Positions 1 through 11,445 of a stretch of DNA of 64,000 nt are shown one piece after another. The notes beneath the pieces are model-generated. The model ran no database searches and was not told the origin of the DNA. It saw only the letters and a list, made by a program, of their open reading frames with translations. Both the position numbers and the translations under genes were made by a program. The number at the start of each line of letters is the position of its first letter. The stretch's first letter is position 1. Source of the DNA: Cytobacillus depressus (GTDB lineage Bacteria > Bacillota > Bacilli > Bacillales > Cytobacillaceae); assembly GCF_008923245.1 (NCBI RefSeq), contig NZ_WBOS01000007.1, forward strand, positions 1 through 64,000, read 5' to 3'.

Positions 1-68
1 ATGGATTCATGTCCATTTACATATCGTTCAACCGCTTGGATTCTTTGTTCAACTTTTAATTTTGCCAT
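1..68 (-). CDS. Transposase OrfA N-terminus (IS3 family), partial
   Basis: The first 22 codons of a minus-strand gene lie here, from an ATG at 68 to the window edge. The peptide begins MAKLKVEQRIQAVERYVNG, which matches the start of helix-turn-helix OrfA proteins of IS3/IS150-type transposases that recognise the element ends. A GGGGG ribosome site lies seven T residues upstream, inside the terminal hairpin. Only the start is visible, so it cannot be said whether the transposase is intact or made by frameshifting. The call rests mainly on the adjacent terminal repeat and the HTH-like opening. Confidence 0.72.
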   Translation of the reverse strand, partial: MAKLKVEQRIQAVERYVNGHES

Positions 69-121
69 AAAAAAACCCCCGTAAAAATTAGATTAGTGTC
101 TAACTTTTACGGGGCAGTTCA
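1..121 (-). mobile_element. End of an IS3-family (IS150-like) insertion sequence, cut by the window edge
   Basis: Read on the minus strand the element starts at 121 with TGAACTGCCCCGTAAAAG, followed by TTAGACAC. This resembles the terminal repeats of IS3/IS150-type elements. A start codon follows at 68 for a transposase OrfA-like protein. The arms CCCCGTAAAA and TTTTACGGGG (77-86 and 105-114) form a hairpin just inside the end, which covers the GGGGG ribosome site of the transposase. The other end and the target duplication lie outside the window. The boundary lies 24 bases after the odhB stop codon. Confidence 0.8.
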
Positions 122-145
122 GCTTCACTCTGCTTTTGTTTGTTT

Positions 146-1405
146 TTAAGCTTCAAATAGAAGTGATTCTGGATCTTCGATTAATTCTTTTACTCGTTTT
201 AAGAACGTAACTGCTTCTTTTCCATCGACGATTCGGTGGTCATACGATAAAGCAATATACATCATTGGACGGTTTTCCATACGCTCTGCATCGATAGCAA
301 CTGGACGTAAATTGATCGCATGCATGCCTAAAATACCTACTTGAGGTCCGTTTAAAATTGGTGTAGATAGTAATGAGCCGAATGTTCCACCATTTGTAAT
401 TGTGAATGTTCCGCCTTGAAGATCATTTAAAGATAATTTATTGTTTCTTGCCTTCACTGCAAGATCCATAATATCCTTCTCAATTTCTGCAAAGTTTTTG
501 CGGTCGGCATCACGTACAACTGGTACGACTAATCCTTCATCCGTTGAAACGGCAACACCGATGTCGTAAAACTTCTTCAGGACGATTTCATCGCCTTGAA
601 TTTCTGCATTTAAGAATTGATTTTTCTTAAGTGCGGCAACAACGGCTTTTGTGAAGAAGGACATAAAGCCTAATTTCACATCATTTTCTTCAAAGAATTT
701 ATCTTTGCGTTTTTTACGAAGATTCATTACGTTCGTCATATCAACTTCATTAAACGTTGTCAGCATGGCCGCTGTTTGCTGAACCTCAACAAGACGGTTA
801 GCAATCGTTTGACGACGGCGAGTCATGCGAATACGCTCAACTCTTTTGCCTTCATCTTGCTGCATTGGAACAGGTGCCGCTTTAGGAGCTGGCGGTGTTG
901 GTAAAGCACTCGCTTGTTGCTGTGGATTAAATGAAGAAACGTCTTGCGCACGTACTCTTCCTAAAGGATCAACAGTTGGGATTTGCGTTAAATCGATTCC
1001 TTTTTCCCTTGCCATTTTTCTTGCTGCTGGTGAGGCAATCGGACGCTGTTGTTTATCATTAGCCTCTGCCCCGGCAGGAATATTTTGATCAGCTGGCTTT
1101 GCAGATTGTTCCTGAACAGGTGCTTCTTGAATAGGTGCCGCGACAGATACTGGAGCTGCTCCCGCTTCCCCACTCTCGTCAATAACAGCGATTGTTTCCC
1201 CTACATTCACATTATCGCCTTCTTGCGCTTTTACTTCCTTTAATACACCTGTGAAATCAGAAATGATTTCAACGTTTACCTTATCTGTTTCTAATTCTAC
1301 AATGTAATCCCCTTTATTAACCATTTCGCCCGGCTTTTTGAGCCATTGGGCAATCGTTCCTTCAGTAATCGATTCCGCTAATTCAGGTACTCTAATTTCA
1401 GCCAC
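146..1405 (-). CDS. odhB: Dihydrolipoyllysine succinyltransferase, E2 of 2-oxoglutarate dehydrogenase
   Basis: E2 core of the 2-oxoglutarate dehydrogenase complex. It transfers succinyl groups from lipoyl-lysine to CoA in the TCA cycle in the cytoplasm. The 419-residue protein has an N-terminal lipoyl domain with the lipoylated lysine in [10 protein letters not shown], an Ala/Pro/Gln-rich linker, a peripheral-subunit-binding segment ([16 protein letters not shown]), a second linker and a C-terminal catalytic domain ending with the [11 protein letters not shown] motif. I chose the GTG at 1405 because AAGGGGG lies eight bases upstream and the protein then begins [12 protein letters not shown] like its relatives; an ATG at 1423 would read through the odhA end. 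It is two bases downstream of odhA, so it is co-transcribed and probably coupled. Confidence 0.96.
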   Translation of the reverse strand: MAEIRVPELAESITEGTIAQWLKKPGEMVNKGDYIVELETDKVNVEIISDFTGVLKEVKAQEGDNVNVGETIAVIDESGEAGAAPVSVAAPIQEAPVQEQSAKPADQNIPAGAEANDKQQRPIASPAARKMAREKGIDLTQIPTVDPLGRVRAQDVSSFNPQQQASALPTPPAPKAAPVPMQQDEGKRVERIRMTRRRQTIANRLVEVQQTAAMLTTFNEVDMTNVMNLRKKRKDKFFEENDVKLGFMSFFTKAVVAALKKNQFLNAEIQGDEIVLKKFYDIGVAVSTDEGLVVPVVRDADRKNFAEIEKDIMDLAVKARNNKLSLNDLQGGTFTITNGGTFGSLLSTPILNGPQVGILGMHAINLRPVAIDAERMENRPMMYIALSYDHRIVDGKEAVTFLKRVKELIEDPESLLFEA

Positions 1406-1406
1406 C

Positions 1407-4250
1407 TTAATTTCCCCCTTCATGCTTGTCCGTTAATGCTTCTTCAATGATGCGTGCTTGTTCATGTTTATGAATGACTGGATCCCCTTCTGATGGGCTT
1501 GAACGACGGCGTCTTCCTGCATAAGATACTTCAATATTTTGACCGCCAAGTTCTTTTAATCGAGGCTCAACAAAGGTCCAAGCCCCCATGTTTTTAGGCT
1601 CTTCTTGTACCCAGACAATTTCTTTCAAGTTCGGATATCGTTGAATAATATCTTTAATTGCTTCCATTGGGAAAGGATAAATCTCTTCTAGACGAACAAT
1701 ATGGAACCAATCTTTATTTTCAATATTTTTCAGATTTTCCGCTAAGTCAATGGTCATTTTTCCAGAAGCCATAATTAAACGAGTCACTTTATCTGCTTCC
1801 AAACCAAGACCTGGCTGTTCAAGAACTGGCTTGAACTCCCCTGCACTTAAATCTTGGCTGCTTGAAGAAACAAGCTGATGGCGAAGCAGACTCTTAGGCG
1901 ACATAATAACAAGTGGACGTACTTCCTCACGATTCAAAATAGCTGCCTGTCTGCGTAAAATATGGAAGTATTGCGCTGATGATGAAAGGTTTGCTACCGT
2001 CCAGTTATTTTCAGCAGCTAAAGTTAAGAATCTTTCTAAACGAGCACTTGAATGCTCTGGCCCTTGTCCTTCATACCCATGTGGAAGAAGCATAACTAGT
2101 CCAGATTTTTGTCCCCACTTCGCACGGCCAGCGGCAATGAATTGATCAAACATGACTTGGGCAGAGTTTGCGAAGTCTCCGAATTGTGCTTCCCATAAAA
2201 CAAGTGTTTCAGGAGCGAAGACATTATACCCATATTCAAAGCCAAGGACAGCCATCTCGGATAATGGGCTATTATGAACCGCAAATGAAGCTTTCGCCGA
2301 CGACATTTGATGAAGTGGTGAATATGATTTACCTGTTTCATTGTCATGTAAAACGATATTACGATGCGCAAAAGTTCCCCGCTCTGAGTCTTGACCTGTT
2401 AAGCGGATAGGTGTTCCGTCACTTAAAATGGAAGCGTAAGCTAATGTTTCCGCATGTCCCCAGTCAATTTTCGCTTCTCCTTCTAATGCATCCAAACGGC
2501 GTTTCAAAATTTTATCAAGCTTATTGAATACATTGAAGTTTTCTGGGAAACCAAGCAGCTCATTGTTGATTTGCTTTAATGTTTCCAATGGAACAGCTGT
2601 TTCGATTTTTGGAAGGCCCTTCTCAACGATTTCTGGCGGATCCATATCTTCCATACTAACCTTTTTATCAGGTACTTTTTCATAGGCAGCTTTTAGCTTA
2701 CTAATAGTATCCGCTTCCATTTGTGCGGCAGTTTCCTTCGTTAAAGTTGCCTGATTAATAAGCTTTTCAGCATATAGTTCTTTTACCGTTAATTCTTGAT
2801 GTATGATTTTATACATTAACGGATTTGTTGTCATCGGTTCATCCATTTCATTATGACCGAACCTGCGATAGCCAATGAGATCGATTAAGAAATCCTTTTG
2901 GAATTTCTCTCTGTACTCACATGCTAGTCTTGCTGCAGCTAAGCATGCTTCCGGATCATTCGCATTTACATGAAGGATTGGAATTTCATAGCCTTTTGCT
3001 AAATCACTAGCATATCTAGTAGAACGTGAATCATGGGATTCAGTTGTGAACCCAATCGTGTTATTAGCAATGATGTGGATGGATCCACCCGTGTTATAAC
3101 CTTTTAATTGACCAAGATTCAGCGTTTCCGCTACTACTCCTTGACCTGGGAAGGCTGCGTCGCCATGAATAATGATTGAAAGGGCGGATTTGAAATCTTC
3201 CTTCGGATAGCCCTTGCTTGTGCGTTCATCTTGCGCTGCACGTGTATATCCTTCAACGACTGCTCCTACAAATTCAAGGTGACTCGGATTATTTGCAAGA
3301 GTCAAACGGGCAATAGTTGTATTATCATCTTTAATTTTTTTATCTATACCAAGATGGTATTTTACGTCCCCAGTCCATCCATAGCTAATGCCAATAGAGC
3401 CTTCTGAAGGTACAAGCTCTTTATTAGGAGCGTGCTGGAATTCTGCAAAAATCATCTCATACGGCTTGCCTAGTACATGGGCAAGAACGTTCAGACGTCC
3501 ACGGTGGGCCATACCAATATTAATTGTTTTCGTACCCGCAGAGACTGAGTCGGAAACGATTTCGTCCAGTAATGGAACAATAGAATCGAGTCCTTCAATG
3601 GAAAACCTCTTTTGACCGACAAATGTTCTATGCAAGAACTTTTCGAATTCTTCTACTTCAGTTAGTCTTTTAAGAACTTTTGTTTTTTCTTCTGCTTGCA
3701 GATGAAGTTTGAGATCACTTGATTCGACTTTTTTCCGCAGCCAATCTTTTTCATTTTCATCATCTACATGGTGAAATTCAAATGCAATCGTTCCCATATA
3801 CACACTTCTCAGATACTCAATCGCATCATGACCGTTTCTAAGTGGTATTTTCGCATCGGTACAAATTAGATGCGCAGGGATGGCCTGTAAGTCTGCCTCC
3901 GTTAATCCATAAGCAGATAAATCAAAGAGTTGATTTTCAGGATCACGATTTTTTAATGGATAAATATCAGCTGCGCGGTGGCCATAGAATCTGATGTTAT
4001 CAGCTAAGCGAATGGCCGCCAAAGTTTTTTCTAACTGATCAGCAGATGGAACTGCAACATTTGTCCCTGCATTATGGGTGCTTGTATTTTCAACAACAGG
4101 TGACCCTGTCGCATCGAAATAAGCTCTCATTTCTGGATCTACTGATTCAGGATTTTGTAAAAAGTTTTCGTACAGCTCAATGACATAGCCAAGGTTCGGA
4201 CCATAAAACCCCTGATTTACAGGTCTTTCACCATTCAATGGCTTTTTCAT
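1407..4250 (-). CDS. odhA: 2-oxoglutarate dehydrogenase E1 component
   Basis: Thiamine-diphosphate-dependent E1, which decarboxylates 2-oxoglutarate and succinylates the lipoyl arm of OdhB. At 947 residues it has the usual Bacillus length. Visible motifs include the amino-terminal [17 protein letters not shown], the active-site region [14 protein letters not shown], the ThDP-binding GDAAFPGQG segment with NNTIGFTT, and the transketolase-like C-terminal half ([39 protein letters not shown]). The ATG at 4250 follows a GGGGG ribosome site with a T-rich spacer. It is first in the odhAB operon, driven by the promoter at 4392-4420. Confidence 0.97.
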   Translation of the reverse strand: MKKPLNGERPVNQGFYGPNLGYVIELYENFLQNPESVDPEMRAYFDATGSPVVENTSTHNAGTNVAVPSADQLEKTLAAIRLADNIRFYGHRAADIYPLKNRDPENQLFDLSAYGLTEADLQAIPAHLICTDAKIPLRNGHDAIEYLRSVYMGTIAFEFHHVDDENEKDWLRKKVESSDLKLHLQAEEKTKVLKRLTEVEEFEKFLHRTFVGQKRFSIEGLDSIVPLLDEIVSDSVSAGTKTINIGMAHRGRLNVLAHVLGKPYEMIFAEFQHAPNKELVPSEGSIGISYGWTGDVKYHLGIDKKIKDDNTTIARLTLANNPSHLEFVGAVVEGYTRAAQDERTSKGYPKEDFKSALSIIIHGDAAFPGQGVVAETLNLGQLKGYNTGGSIHIIANNTIGFTTESHDSRSTRYASDLAKGYEIPILHVNANDPEACLAAARLACEYREKFQKDFLIDLIGYRRFGHNEMDEPMTTNPLMYKIIHQELTVKELYAEKLINQATLTKETAAQMEADTISKLKAAYEKVPDKKVSMEDMDPPEIVEKGLPKIETAVPLETLKQINNELLGFPENFNVFNKLDKILKRRLDALEGEAKIDWGHAETLAYASILSDGTPIRLTGQDSERGTFAHRNIVLHDNETGKSYSPLHQMSSAKASFAVHNSPLSEMAVLGFEYGYNVFAPETLVLWEAQFGDFANSAQVMFDQFIAAGRAKWGQKSGLVMLLPHGYEGQGPEHSSARLERFLTLAAENNWTVANLSSSAQYFHILRRQAAILNREEVRPLVIMSPKSLLRHQLVSSSSQDLSAGEFKPVLEQPGLGLEADKVTRLIMASGKMTIDLAENLKNIENKDWFHIVRLEEIYPFPMEAIKDIIQRYPNLKEIVWVQEEPKNMGAWTFVEPRLKELGGQNIEVSYAGRRRRSSPSEGDPVIHKHEQARIIEEALTDKHEGGN

Positions 4251-4391
4251 GAAAAAAAACCCCCATCACCATATTTAAAAAGTTAAAAAAATTTCATTAT
4301 CCAGTCTCTAAAAAAAATTCGATTAAATAGAAAATATCTTTATATTTAAAAGAATAATATTTTTTTCTGAGATTTGATAATTCACAAAGCC

Positions 4392-4420
4392 ATTCTAACA
4401 CGTTAATGCTAGTATTTCAA
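4392..4420 (-). promoter_or_regulatory. SigA-type promoter of odhAB
   Basis: On the minus strand TTGAAA (4420-4415), a 17-base spacer and TAGAAT (4397-4392) form a good vegetative promoter, with TG one base before the -10 box. Transcription would start near 4385, leaving an untranslated leader of about 135 bases before odhA. No operator palindrome was obvious in the leader. Confidence 0.65.
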
Positions 4421-4595
4421 AGGTTTTCCATTCAAATATAGTAGAAATTAAATGTCTTATTTTTCTACTCATCTCTTATATTGATAAAATAATTTAAAAA
4501 TTTCGAATTGGATGAATTGAGGTTGATTATTTGCTATCTCTCAAACAAAATTTTCTTTAAAATAAATTGATTAGTAAAAATACACTGAAAAAGGA

Positions 4596-4625
4596 TTGAC
4601 TTTTCTAAATGCTTTAGTGTAGAGT
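4596..4625 (+). promoter_or_regulatory. SigA-type promoter of the metI operon
   Basis: TTGACT (4596-4601), an 18-base spacer and TAGAGT (4620-4625) precede the SAM riboswitch by about 20 bases. This is the expected position for the promoter of an S-box transcript. Confidence 0.65.
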
Positions 4626-4646
4626 TGAAAGAAAATTAAATCATTT

Positions 4647-4760
4647 CTTATCAAGAGAGGTCGAGGGTAAGGCCCAATGACGCCTCAGCAACCATCAATC
4701 GTAAAATCGATTGAAAAGGTGCTAATTCCTGCAAGTTTTTTTAAAAACTTGAAAGATAAG
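4647..4760 (+). ncRNA. SAM-I (S-box) riboswitch aptamer
   Basis: The segment opens CTTATCAAGAGAGG and continues with GAGGG, GGCCC-AATGACGCC, CAGCAACC and a closing GATAAG. These are the conserved core blocks of the S-box leader, including the kink-turn and the J1/2-P3 region. The CTTATC and GATAAG ends pair as P1. When SAM is bound, the downstream terminator should form and switch off metI-yitJ-metH. An AT-rich P4-like arm (GCAAGTTTTT with AAAAACTTG) is also visible. Confidence 0.95.
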
Positions 4761-4781
4761 GAGAATGGCTATGTTTACATG

Positions 4782-4818
4782 AAAAAGTCTTCTTCTTAAA
4801 GAAGGCTTTTTTATTTTT
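4782..4818 (+). terminator. Riboswitch-controlled intrinsic terminator
   Basis: AAAAAGTCTTCTT pairs with AAGAAGGCTTTTT (one U-G wobble), followed by a T-rich tract, 22 bases after the SAM aptamer. It is the off-state terminator of the S-box leader. Confidence 0.88.
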
Positions 4819-4842
4819 ATATTTTAGGCTTTGTTAATGAAT

Positions 4843-4942
4843 ATTGTTGGCGATCAAACCGCCTTATGTATACCTGCTTTCTACGTTATTCGTCCCGAAT
4901 AAAACCCGTTCGCATGCATGCATAAGGCTAGTAATCAACAAT
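4843..4942. repeat. Nested inverted-repeat element between riboswitch and metI
   Basis: Three pairs of arms are nested around one centre: ATTGTTG/CAACAAT (4843-4849, 4936-4942), GCCTTATG/CATAAGGC (4861-4868, 4921-4928) and TTATTCG/CGAATAA (4886-4892, 4896-4902). All are perfect. The block lies after the S-box terminator, inside the read-through leader of metI. It may be a small palindromic mobile element or a structured RNA segment; I do not recognise the family. Confidence 0.6.
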
Positions 4943-4981
4943 AAATCGCTAATATAGCCAAATTTTAAAAGGGGTGCTGAC

Positions 4982-6094
4982 ATGCATAAAGTAGACACTA
5001 TTCTTGCGCAAATTGGAAATCGAAGTGAAAACGTGACTGGTACAGTTAATCCGCCAGTATATTTCTCTACCGCCTTTCGACATGAAGGGATTGGCCAATC
5101 AACAGGCTATGATTACATTCGAACAGGTAATCCGACGAGACAATTGCTCGAGAAAGCAATCGCCAAACTCGAGTGCGGGGATCAAGGCTATGCCTGCAGT
5201 TCTGGAATGGGTGCCATTCTTACTGTTCTCTCTCTTTTCAAATCAGGTGATGAATTGATTGTGTCCAAGGATTTATACGGGGGAACGTATAGATTATTTG
5301 AACAAGGCTATCAAAAATGGGGATTGCGATGTAAGTATGTTCGGGACTTCTCCCCTGTTCAACTTGAAAAGGAAATCTCTTCGAACACAAAGGCGATATT
5401 TATTGAAACACCTACTAATCCTTTGATGGAGGAAACTAATATTGAAGAGGTAGCCGTATTTGCTAAACAGCACAATCTTTTACTGATCGTTGATAACACC
5501 TTTTATACCCCTGTCATTCAGCAACCATTGAATGCAGGTGCAGATATTGTGATCCATAGTGCGACGAAATATTTAGGCGGGCATAATGACGTTCTCGCGG
5601 GATTAGTCGTTGCGAAAGGAAAAGCATTATGTGAATCATTAGCCTTTCATCATAATGGAGCAGGTGCTGTGTTAAGTCCGTTTGATTCTTGGCTTCTCAT
5701 TCGAGGGATGAAAACCCTTGCTATTCGGATGGAAAAGCATGAAAAGAACGCGAAGGAAATTGTGCGCTATCTTTCTACCCATGAAGCCGTTACTGATGTT
5801 CTCTATCCTGGACGCGGAGGCATGGTTTCGTTTCGAATTAAGCATGAGTCTTTAGTGAATCCATTTTTGCAAAGCTTGTCCCTTATTACTTTTGCGGAAA
5901 GCCTTGGCGGTGTAGAGAGCTTTATTACATATCCCGCAACACAAACACATGCAGATATACCGGAGAACATCCGCTTAGAAACTGGTGTTTGTAATCGATT
6001 ATTACGTTTTTCAGTGGGCATCGAAAATGCTGAAGATATTATTCAAGATTTAGAACATGCTTTTGCCAAAGTATTGAAGTGTGTTACGAACTAA
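4982..6094 (+). CDS. metI: Cystathionine gamma-synthase / O-acetylhomoserine thiolyase
   Basis: PLP enzyme of the Cys/Met metabolism family that joins activated homoserine to cysteine (or sulfide) on the way to methionine. The 370-residue protein closely follows Bacillus MetI: AQIGNRSENVTGTVNPPVY at the start, the LYGGTYRL loop, the PLP lysine in HSATKYLGGHNDVLAG, and FAESLGGVESFITYPATQTH near the end. The ATG follows AAAAGGGGTGC. It is first in the S-box operon, 50 bases before yitJ. The usual partner metC is not adjacent. Confidence 0.95.
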   Translation: MHKVDTILAQIGNRSENVTGTVNPPVYFSTAFRHEGIGQSTGYDYIRTGNPTRQLLEKAIAKLECGDQGYACSSGMGAILTVLSLFKSGDELIVSKDLYGGTYRLFEQGYQKWGLRCKYVRDFSPVQLEKEISSNTKAIFIETPTNPLMEETNIEEVAVFAKQHNLLLIVDNTFYTPVIQQPLNAGADIVIHSATKYLGGHNDVLAGLVVAKGKALCESLAFHHNGAGAVLSPFDSWLLIRGMKTLAIRMEKHEKNAKEIVRYLSTHEAVTDVLYPGRGGMVSFRIKHESLVNPFLQSLSLITFAESLGGVESFITYPATQTHADIPENIRLETGVCNRLLRFSVGIENAEDIIQDLEHAFAKVLKCVTN

Positions 6095-6144
6095 AAACTT
6101 TCTATTAATTTCAAAGATTAGCATGACCATTAAGGGGGATCACA

Positions 6145-8010
6145 ATGAATTTCCTTGAAAAAATGAAAAATGAAATTGTCATTGCTGATGGCGCTATGGG
6201 CACACTTCTTTATTCTTACGGAACGGATAGCTGCTTTGAGAATCTAAATATTACCCATGCCGAACAAATTCAGCAAATTCATGAAGCTTATATTCAAGCA
6301 GGTGCGAATCTCATCCAGACAAACACATATGCTGCAAACTATATAAAGCTACAACGATACGGCCTCGAGGATCATGTAAAGGAAATGAATACTTATGCTG
6401 TAAGAAATGCGCGAAAAGCAGCAAAGCAAGATACTTTTGTAGTGGGCACGATCGGCGGAATCAGAGGAATTAAGCCAAAAATGATTCCTCTTGAAGAAAT
6501 TAAAAGGAGCTTCCGCGAACAGCTTTATTGCCTTTTGCTCGAAGGTGTAGATGGTATATTGCTAGAAACATATTACGATTTGGAAGAACTTGAGGAAGTG
6601 CTTTCCATTGCACGAAAAGAAACCGATTTGCCGATTATTGCCCAAGTTTCTCTTCATGAAGCAAATGTATTACAAGATCAAACATCTGTTCCTGAAGCAT
6701 TATTACATCTGGAAAACTTAGGTGCAGATATCGTCGGCTTAAATTGCCGTCTAGGTCCTTATCATATGCTGCGAGCTCTTGAAAATGTGCCGCTGCCAAA
6801 GCATGCATTCTTATCAGTTTATCCAAATGCAAGTATTCCAGCTTATACGGATGGGAAATTTCACTATGAGGGAGATTCGGAGTATTTTAGACAGTCCGCA
6901 CGCGACTTTAGAAACCAAGGAGTCAGACTATTAGGCGGCTGTTGCGGTACAACACCTGATCATATACGGGCCTTCGCTTCCGAATTAAATGGCTTGCCTC
7001 CGGTTTATGAAAAGACTGTAAAGAAGCGCAATCAAATTAAGATTAATACACATGCTGCTGCCAATCGGGAAGAACCTCCATTACATGAAATTGTGCAGGA
7101 GCGTCCTTCAATTATTGTTGAATTAGACCCGCCAAAAAAATTAATTACGAGCAGCTTTTTTGAAGGGGCGAAAGCATTAAAGGAAGCCGGAATTGATGCG
7201 ATTACACTTGCTGATAATTCATTAGCGTCACCTCGAGTATGTAATACAGCTCTTGGCTACCGTGTAAAAAAGGAAGTTGGCATCAGACCTTTAGTCCATA
7301 TTACATGTCGAGACCGCAATATTATCGGTTTACAATCCCATTTAATGGGACTTCATACGCTCGGATTACATGATGTATTAGCAATAACTGGCGATCCAGC
7401 CCGGGTTGGTGATTTTCCAGGTGCCTCCTCTGTGTATGACGTCTCGTCATTTGAGTTAATTCAAATGATTAAGCAATTAAATGATGGCTTATCGATTTCT
7501 GGTAAGGATTTAGGGGAGAATGCAGCCTTTTCAGTTGGGGCAGCTTTTAATCCGAATGTGAGATCCCTTGAAAAGTCCGTCCAGCGTCTGGAGAAAAAAA
7601 TTACATTTGGCGCCGACTATTTTGTCAGTCAGCCTGTTTTTTCCGAACAAAAGCTAGTTGATGTTCATGAGGCTACGAAACACTTAAATAGGCCAATTTA
7701 TATTGGATTAATGCCTTTAATAAGCCATCGAAATGCGGAATTTTTGCATAATGAAGTGCCAGGCATCAAAATTTCAGACGAAATTAGAAATAGAATGGCC
7801 GAATGCAAAGATGATCCGATTCGAGCTTCACGTGAAGGGCTTGCGATTACAAAATCATTAATTGATACGGCAGCAGAGCTATTTAATGGTATTTATTTAA
7901 TTACCCCGTTTATGCGTTATGACCTAACTGTTGAATTATCAAAATATACTCAAGAAGCAAGTGCCAAAATTGCAAGGAGGAAACAACATGCTGAAATCAT
8001 CACTAACTGA
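6145..8010 (+). CDS. yitJ: Bifunctional homocysteine S-methyltransferase / 5,10-methylenetetrahydrofolate reductase
   Basis: Two-domain enzyme of methionine synthesis. Residues about 1-290 are a homocysteine S-methyltransferase domain with the zinc cysteines in LNCRLGP and [11 protein letters not shown]. Residues about 320-610 are a MetF-like methylenetetrahydrofolate reductase ([24 protein letters not shown]-type region) that makes 5-methyl-THF for the next enzyme. The 621 residues match Bacillus YitJ. The ATG follows AAGGGGGATCACA. The 3' end overlaps metH by 23 bases, so translation is probably coupled. Confidence 0.94.
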   Translation: MNFLEKMKNEIVIADGAMGTLLYSYGTDSCFENLNITHAEQIQQIHEAYIQAGANLIQTNTYAANYIKLQRYGLEDHVKEMNTYAVRNARKAAKQDTFVVGTIGGIRGIKPKMIPLEEIKRSFREQLYCLLLEGVDGILLETYYDLEELEEVLSIARKETDLPIIAQVSLHEANVLQDQTSVPEALLHLENLGADIVGLNCRLGPYHMLRALENVPLPKHAFLSVYPNASIPAYTDGKFHYEGDSEYFRQSARDFRNQGVRLLGGCCGTTPDHIRAFASELNGLPPVYEKTVKKRNQIKINTHAAANREEPPLHEIVQERPSIIVELDPPKKLITSSFFEGAKALKEAGIDAITLADNSLASPRVCNTALGYRVKKEVGIRPLVHITCRDRNIIGLQSHLMGLHTLGLHDVLAITGDPARVGDFPGASSVYDVSSFELIQMIKQLNDGLSISGKDLGENAAFSVGAAFNPNVRSLEKSVQRLEKKITFGADYFVSQPVFSEQKLVDVHEATKHLNRPIYIGLMPLISHRNAEFLHNEVPGIKISDEIRNRMAECKDDPIRASREGLAITKSLIDTAAELFNGIYLITPFMRYDLTVELSKYTQEASAKIARRKQHAEIITN

Positions 8011-11000
8011 ACAACTTAAGAGAAAGATTTTGATTATGGACGGCGCAATGGGTACGATGCTTCAAAACGCCAATTTGTCCGCTGATGATTTCGGCGGCGA
8101 AGAATTTGACGGCTGTAATGAAAATTTAAATATTACTGCTCCTTCTGTTATTGAACAAATTCACCTAAAATATTTGCAGGCTGGTGCAGATATCGTTTCT
8201 ACAAACACATTTGGAGCAGCTAGTATTGTTCTCGATGAATATCAATTAGGTCATAAAGCTTATGAAATTAATAAAAAAGCAGCCCTCATCGCGAGAAATG
8301 CAGTCGATATAATTACTTCTTCTGACTGGCCACGTTATGTTGCCGGTGCGATGGGACCTACGACAAAGACGTTAAGTGTCACAGGTGGGACGACTTTTGA
8401 AAAGCTGACAGAATCTTATGAAGAACAAGCAATTGGGCTGATTGACGGGGATGTCGATCTTCTTCTATTAGAAACGAGTCAGGATATGCTAAATGTGAAG
8501 GCTGGATTTATTGGCATTCAAAATGCATTCGAAAAAACAGGGAAAAGGCTGCCAGTTATCATTTCCGGAACGATTGAACCGATGGGCACAACCCTTGCCG
8601 GACAATCGATTGAAGCTTTTTATATCTCATTGGAACATATGAAGCCTTTAGCTGTAGGCTTGAACTGTGCAACAGGCCCGGAATTCATGCAAGACCATAT
8701 CCGTTCTCTTTCAAGTCTTGCTGCTTCAGCCGTTAGCTGTTATCCGAATGCCGGGCTTCCCGATGAAGAAGGACAATATCATGAAACACCAGACTCACTG
8801 GCAAAGAAGCTTGGGGGATTCGCCTCTCAAGGCTGGCTGAACATTGTCGGCGGCTGCTGTGGAACGACTCCAGCCCATATACAAGCAATTGCAGCAGAAA
8901 TGGAAAAATACGAACCGCGCAGCTATGAAAAATCTTCTGTCCATAAAGTTTCGGGTATTGAGCCATTTATTTATGATGATCCTACCCTTCGCCCGATCAT
9001 GGTTGGTGAGCGGACGAATGTGATTGGTTCACGTAAGTTTAAACGATTAATAAAAGAAGGCAAATTTGAAGAGGCTGCTGAAATAGCGAGAGCGCAAATT
9101 AAAGGCGGAGCCCATGTCATCGATGTCTGTCTTGCCGATCCCGACCGTGAAGAAGTTCAGGATATGGAAAGCTTTATTAAAGAAGTAGTTAAGAAAGTCA
9201 AAGCCCCTCTCGTCATTGACTCAACAGATGACACAGTTATTGAAAAAGCTCTTTCGTATTCACAAGGGAAAGCAATTATTAATTCTATTAATCTTGAAGA
9301 TGGCGAGGAAAGATTTGCAGCCATTGCCCCCCTTGTTCATAAATATGGAGCAGCTGTTGTTGTCGGGACGATCGATGAAAAAGGAATGGGAGTGACGGCT
9401 GAGAAAAAGTTGGAGATTGCGAAGCGTTCCTATGATTTACTCGTCAATAAATATGGAATTCAGCCTGAGGATATCATTTTTGATCCGCTCGTCTTCCCTG
9501 TAGGCACTGGTGATGAACAATATATCGGTAGTGCAAAAGCAACGGTCGACGGGATTCGTTTCATTAAAGAAGCAATGCCTGAAGTTCAAACGGTTTTAGG
9601 GATTAGTAATGTTTCTTTCGGCCTCCCTCCTGTCGGTCGTGAAATATTAAACTCTGTGTTTCTTTACCATTGCACACTGGCGGGCCTTGATTATGCGATC
9701 GTTAACACAGAAAAACTTGAGAGATTCGCTTCCATCCCGAAAGAAGAAGTCGAATTAGCTGAGAAACTATTATTTGAAACAAATGATGAAAACCTTGCTG
9801 CTTTTACGGATTTTTACCGTGATAAGAAAAAAGAGCAAAAAAGCATAATGCCTGATATGACTCTTGAGGAGCGTCTTGCCTACTATATAGTAGAAGGAAC
9901 GAAAGAAGGCTTAATTCCAGATTTGGAGGAAGCTATGCATACCTACCCTGCCCCACTTGACATTATTAACGGACCGTTGATGGACGGAATGAAAGAGGTC
10001 GGCCGATTATTCAATGATAATCAGTTAATTGTAGCTGAAGTGCTACAAAGTGCAGAGGTGATGAAGGCATCTGTTTCCTTCCTTGAACCATATATGGAGA
10101 AGGACGATGCAACTGCTAATAAAGGAAAAATTGTCATCGCTACTGTCAAGGGTGACGTACACGATATCGGGAAAAATTTAGTTGATATCATATTAAGCAA
10201 TAATGGCTATGAAGTGATTGATCTCGGCATAAAAGTCCCTCCTTCCGAGCTTGTTGAAACGATTAGAAAGGAAAAGCCAGACATGATTGGCTTGTCGGGA
10301 TTACTTGTCAAATCAGCACAGCAAATGGTATTGACTGCACATGATTTAAAGCAAGCCGGAATTGATATTCCTATCCTTGTCGGCGGGGCTGCCCTTTCTC
10401 GTAAATTTACAGATACGAAAATTTCAAAAGAATACGATGGCCTTGTTTTGTATGCAAAAGATGCAATGAACGGCCTTTCTCTTGCAAACCAGCTGCAAGA
10501 CCCTGTCGAATTTGAAAAATTAAAGAGCGAACAATTTGAAAAGCAAGTGGCAGCGCAAAATGCTGTTCCTTTTGATCGTAGCTCGATCGCTATCGCAACT
10601 GCTGTTAAAGTAAGACCGAAATTGAATACAAATGTCCCTGTTTTTGTGCCGAAGGATTTAAAAAGACGTGTATTGAATTCGATTTCAATTTCGCATATTG
10701 AGCCATACATTAATAAGCAAATGCTGATCGGACATCATCTCGGCTTAAAAGGCAAGCTTGAAAAACTGCTTGCTGAAGGAGATGAAAAGGCGATTAAAAT
10801 GAATGACATGGTAAATGAGTTAATTGAGGATGCCAAAGCAAACGACTGGATTACACCAGCAGCCGTGTATCAATTCTTCCCAGCTCAATCAGATGGTGAT
10901 AAAGTGCTCATTTATAATGAAGAGCAGACGGATATTATTGAAACATTTGAATTTCCAAGACAGGAAGCTGAACCTTATCTCTGCTTAGCAGACTATTTAA

Positions 11001-11434
11001 AATCAAAGGATAGCGGACAAATGGATTATGTCGCCTTCTTTACAGTGACAGCAGGCAGAGGGATTAGACAGGTGGCAGACCAATTGAAGGAACAAGGCCG
11101 TTTCTTAGAATGTCATGCATTACAATCTCTTGCCCTTGAAACAGCGGAAGGATTTGCGGAACTCGTTCACAGACAAATTCGCGATCGCTGGGGCTTCCCT
11201 GACCCTGTCGAAATGACGATGAGAGAGCGTTTTGCTACCAAATATCAAGGACAACGCTTCTCATTCGGCTACCCTGCTTGCCCTGATTTAGAGGATCAAC
11301 GTAAGCTATTCAAGCTGATCAGCCCAGAAGATATCGGTGTAAATTTAACAGAGGGCTGTATGATGGAGCCGGAAGCCTCTGTCTCAGCAATCGTATTCGC
11401 TCATCCTGAAGCTAGATATTTTAATGTTTTATAG
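7988..11434 (+). CDS. metH: Cobalamin-dependent methionine synthase
   Basis: Transfers the methyl group of 5-methyl-THF to homocysteine through methylcobalamin. The 1148-residue protein shows all four modules in order. The homocysteine-binding domain carries zinc ligands in LNCATGP and [11 protein letters not shown]. The pterin-binding domain follows ([13 protein letters not shown]). The cobalamin domain carries the axial histidine in [11 protein letters not shown] at about residue 723. The SAM-dependent reactivation domain carries [10 protein letters not shown] and [11 protein letters not shown]. The ATG at 7988 was chosen because AAGGAGG lies seven bases upstream; a longer reading frame from 7931 has no such site. 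It is the last gene of the S-box operon. Confidence 0.96.
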   Translation: MLKSSLTEQLKRKILIMDGAMGTMLQNANLSADDFGGEEFDGCNENLNITAPSVIEQIHLKYLQAGADIVSTNTFGAASIVLDEYQLGHKAYEINKKAALIARNAVDIITSSDWPRYVAGAMGPTTKTLSVTGGTTFEKLTESYEEQAIGLIDGDVDLLLLETSQDMLNVKAGFIGIQNAFEKTGKRLPVIISGTIEPMGTTLAGQSIEAFYISLEHMKPLAVGLNCATGPEFMQDHIRSLSSLAASAVSCYPNAGLPDEEGQYHETPDSLAKKLGGFASQGWLNIVGGCCGTTPAHIQAIAAEMEKYEPRSYEKSSVHKVSGIEPFIYDDPTLRPIMVGERTNVIGSRKFKRLIKEGKFEEAAEIARAQIKGGAHVIDVCLADPDREEVQDMESFIKEVVKKVKAPLVIDSTDDTVIEKALSYSQGKAIINSINLEDGEERFAAIAPLVHKYGAAVVVGTIDEKGMGVTAEKKLEIAKRSYDLLVNKYGIQPEDIIFDPLVFPVGTGDEQYIGSAKATVDGIRFIKEAMPEVQTVLGISNVSFGLPPVGREILNSVFLYHCTLAGLDYAIVNTEKLERFASIPKEEVELAEKLLFETNDENLAAFTDFYRDKKKEQKSIMPDMTLEERLAYYIVEGTKEGLIPDLEEAMHTYPAPLDIINGPLMDGMKEVGRLFNDNQLIVAEVLQSAEVMKASVSFLEPYMEKDDATANKGKIVIATVKGDVHDIGKNLVDIILSNNGYEVIDLGIKVPPSELVETIRKEKPDMIGLSGLLVKSAQQMVLTAHDLKQAGIDIPILVGGAALSRKFTDTKISKEYDGLVLYAKDAMNGLSLANQLQDPVEFEKLKSEQFEKQVAAQNAVPFDRSSIAIATAVKVRPKLNTNVPVFVPKDLKRRVLNSISISHIEPYINKQMLIGHHLGLKGKLEKLLAEGDEKAIKMNDMVNELIEDAKANDWITPAAVYQFFPAQSDGDKVLIYNEEQTDIIETFEFPRQEAEPYLCLADYLKSKDSGQMDYVAFFTVTAGRGIRQVADQLKEQGRFLECHALQSLALETAEGFAELVHRQIRDRWGFPDPVEMTMRERFATKYQGQRFSFGYPACPDLEDQRKLFKLISPEDIGVNLTEGCMMEPEASVSAIVFAHPEARYFNVL

Positions 11435-11445
11435 CATAATAAGTG

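Noticed and set aside
4861..4928. tRNA-like cloverleaf in the nested palindrome region
   Set aside because: The arms are concentric rather than cloverleaf, and there is no T-loop or acceptor consensus.
10207..10710. Long antisense frame (167 codons) inside metH
   Set aside because: metH is fully supported here by conserved cobalamin-domain motifs; the antisense frame has no ribosome site and looks like no known protein.
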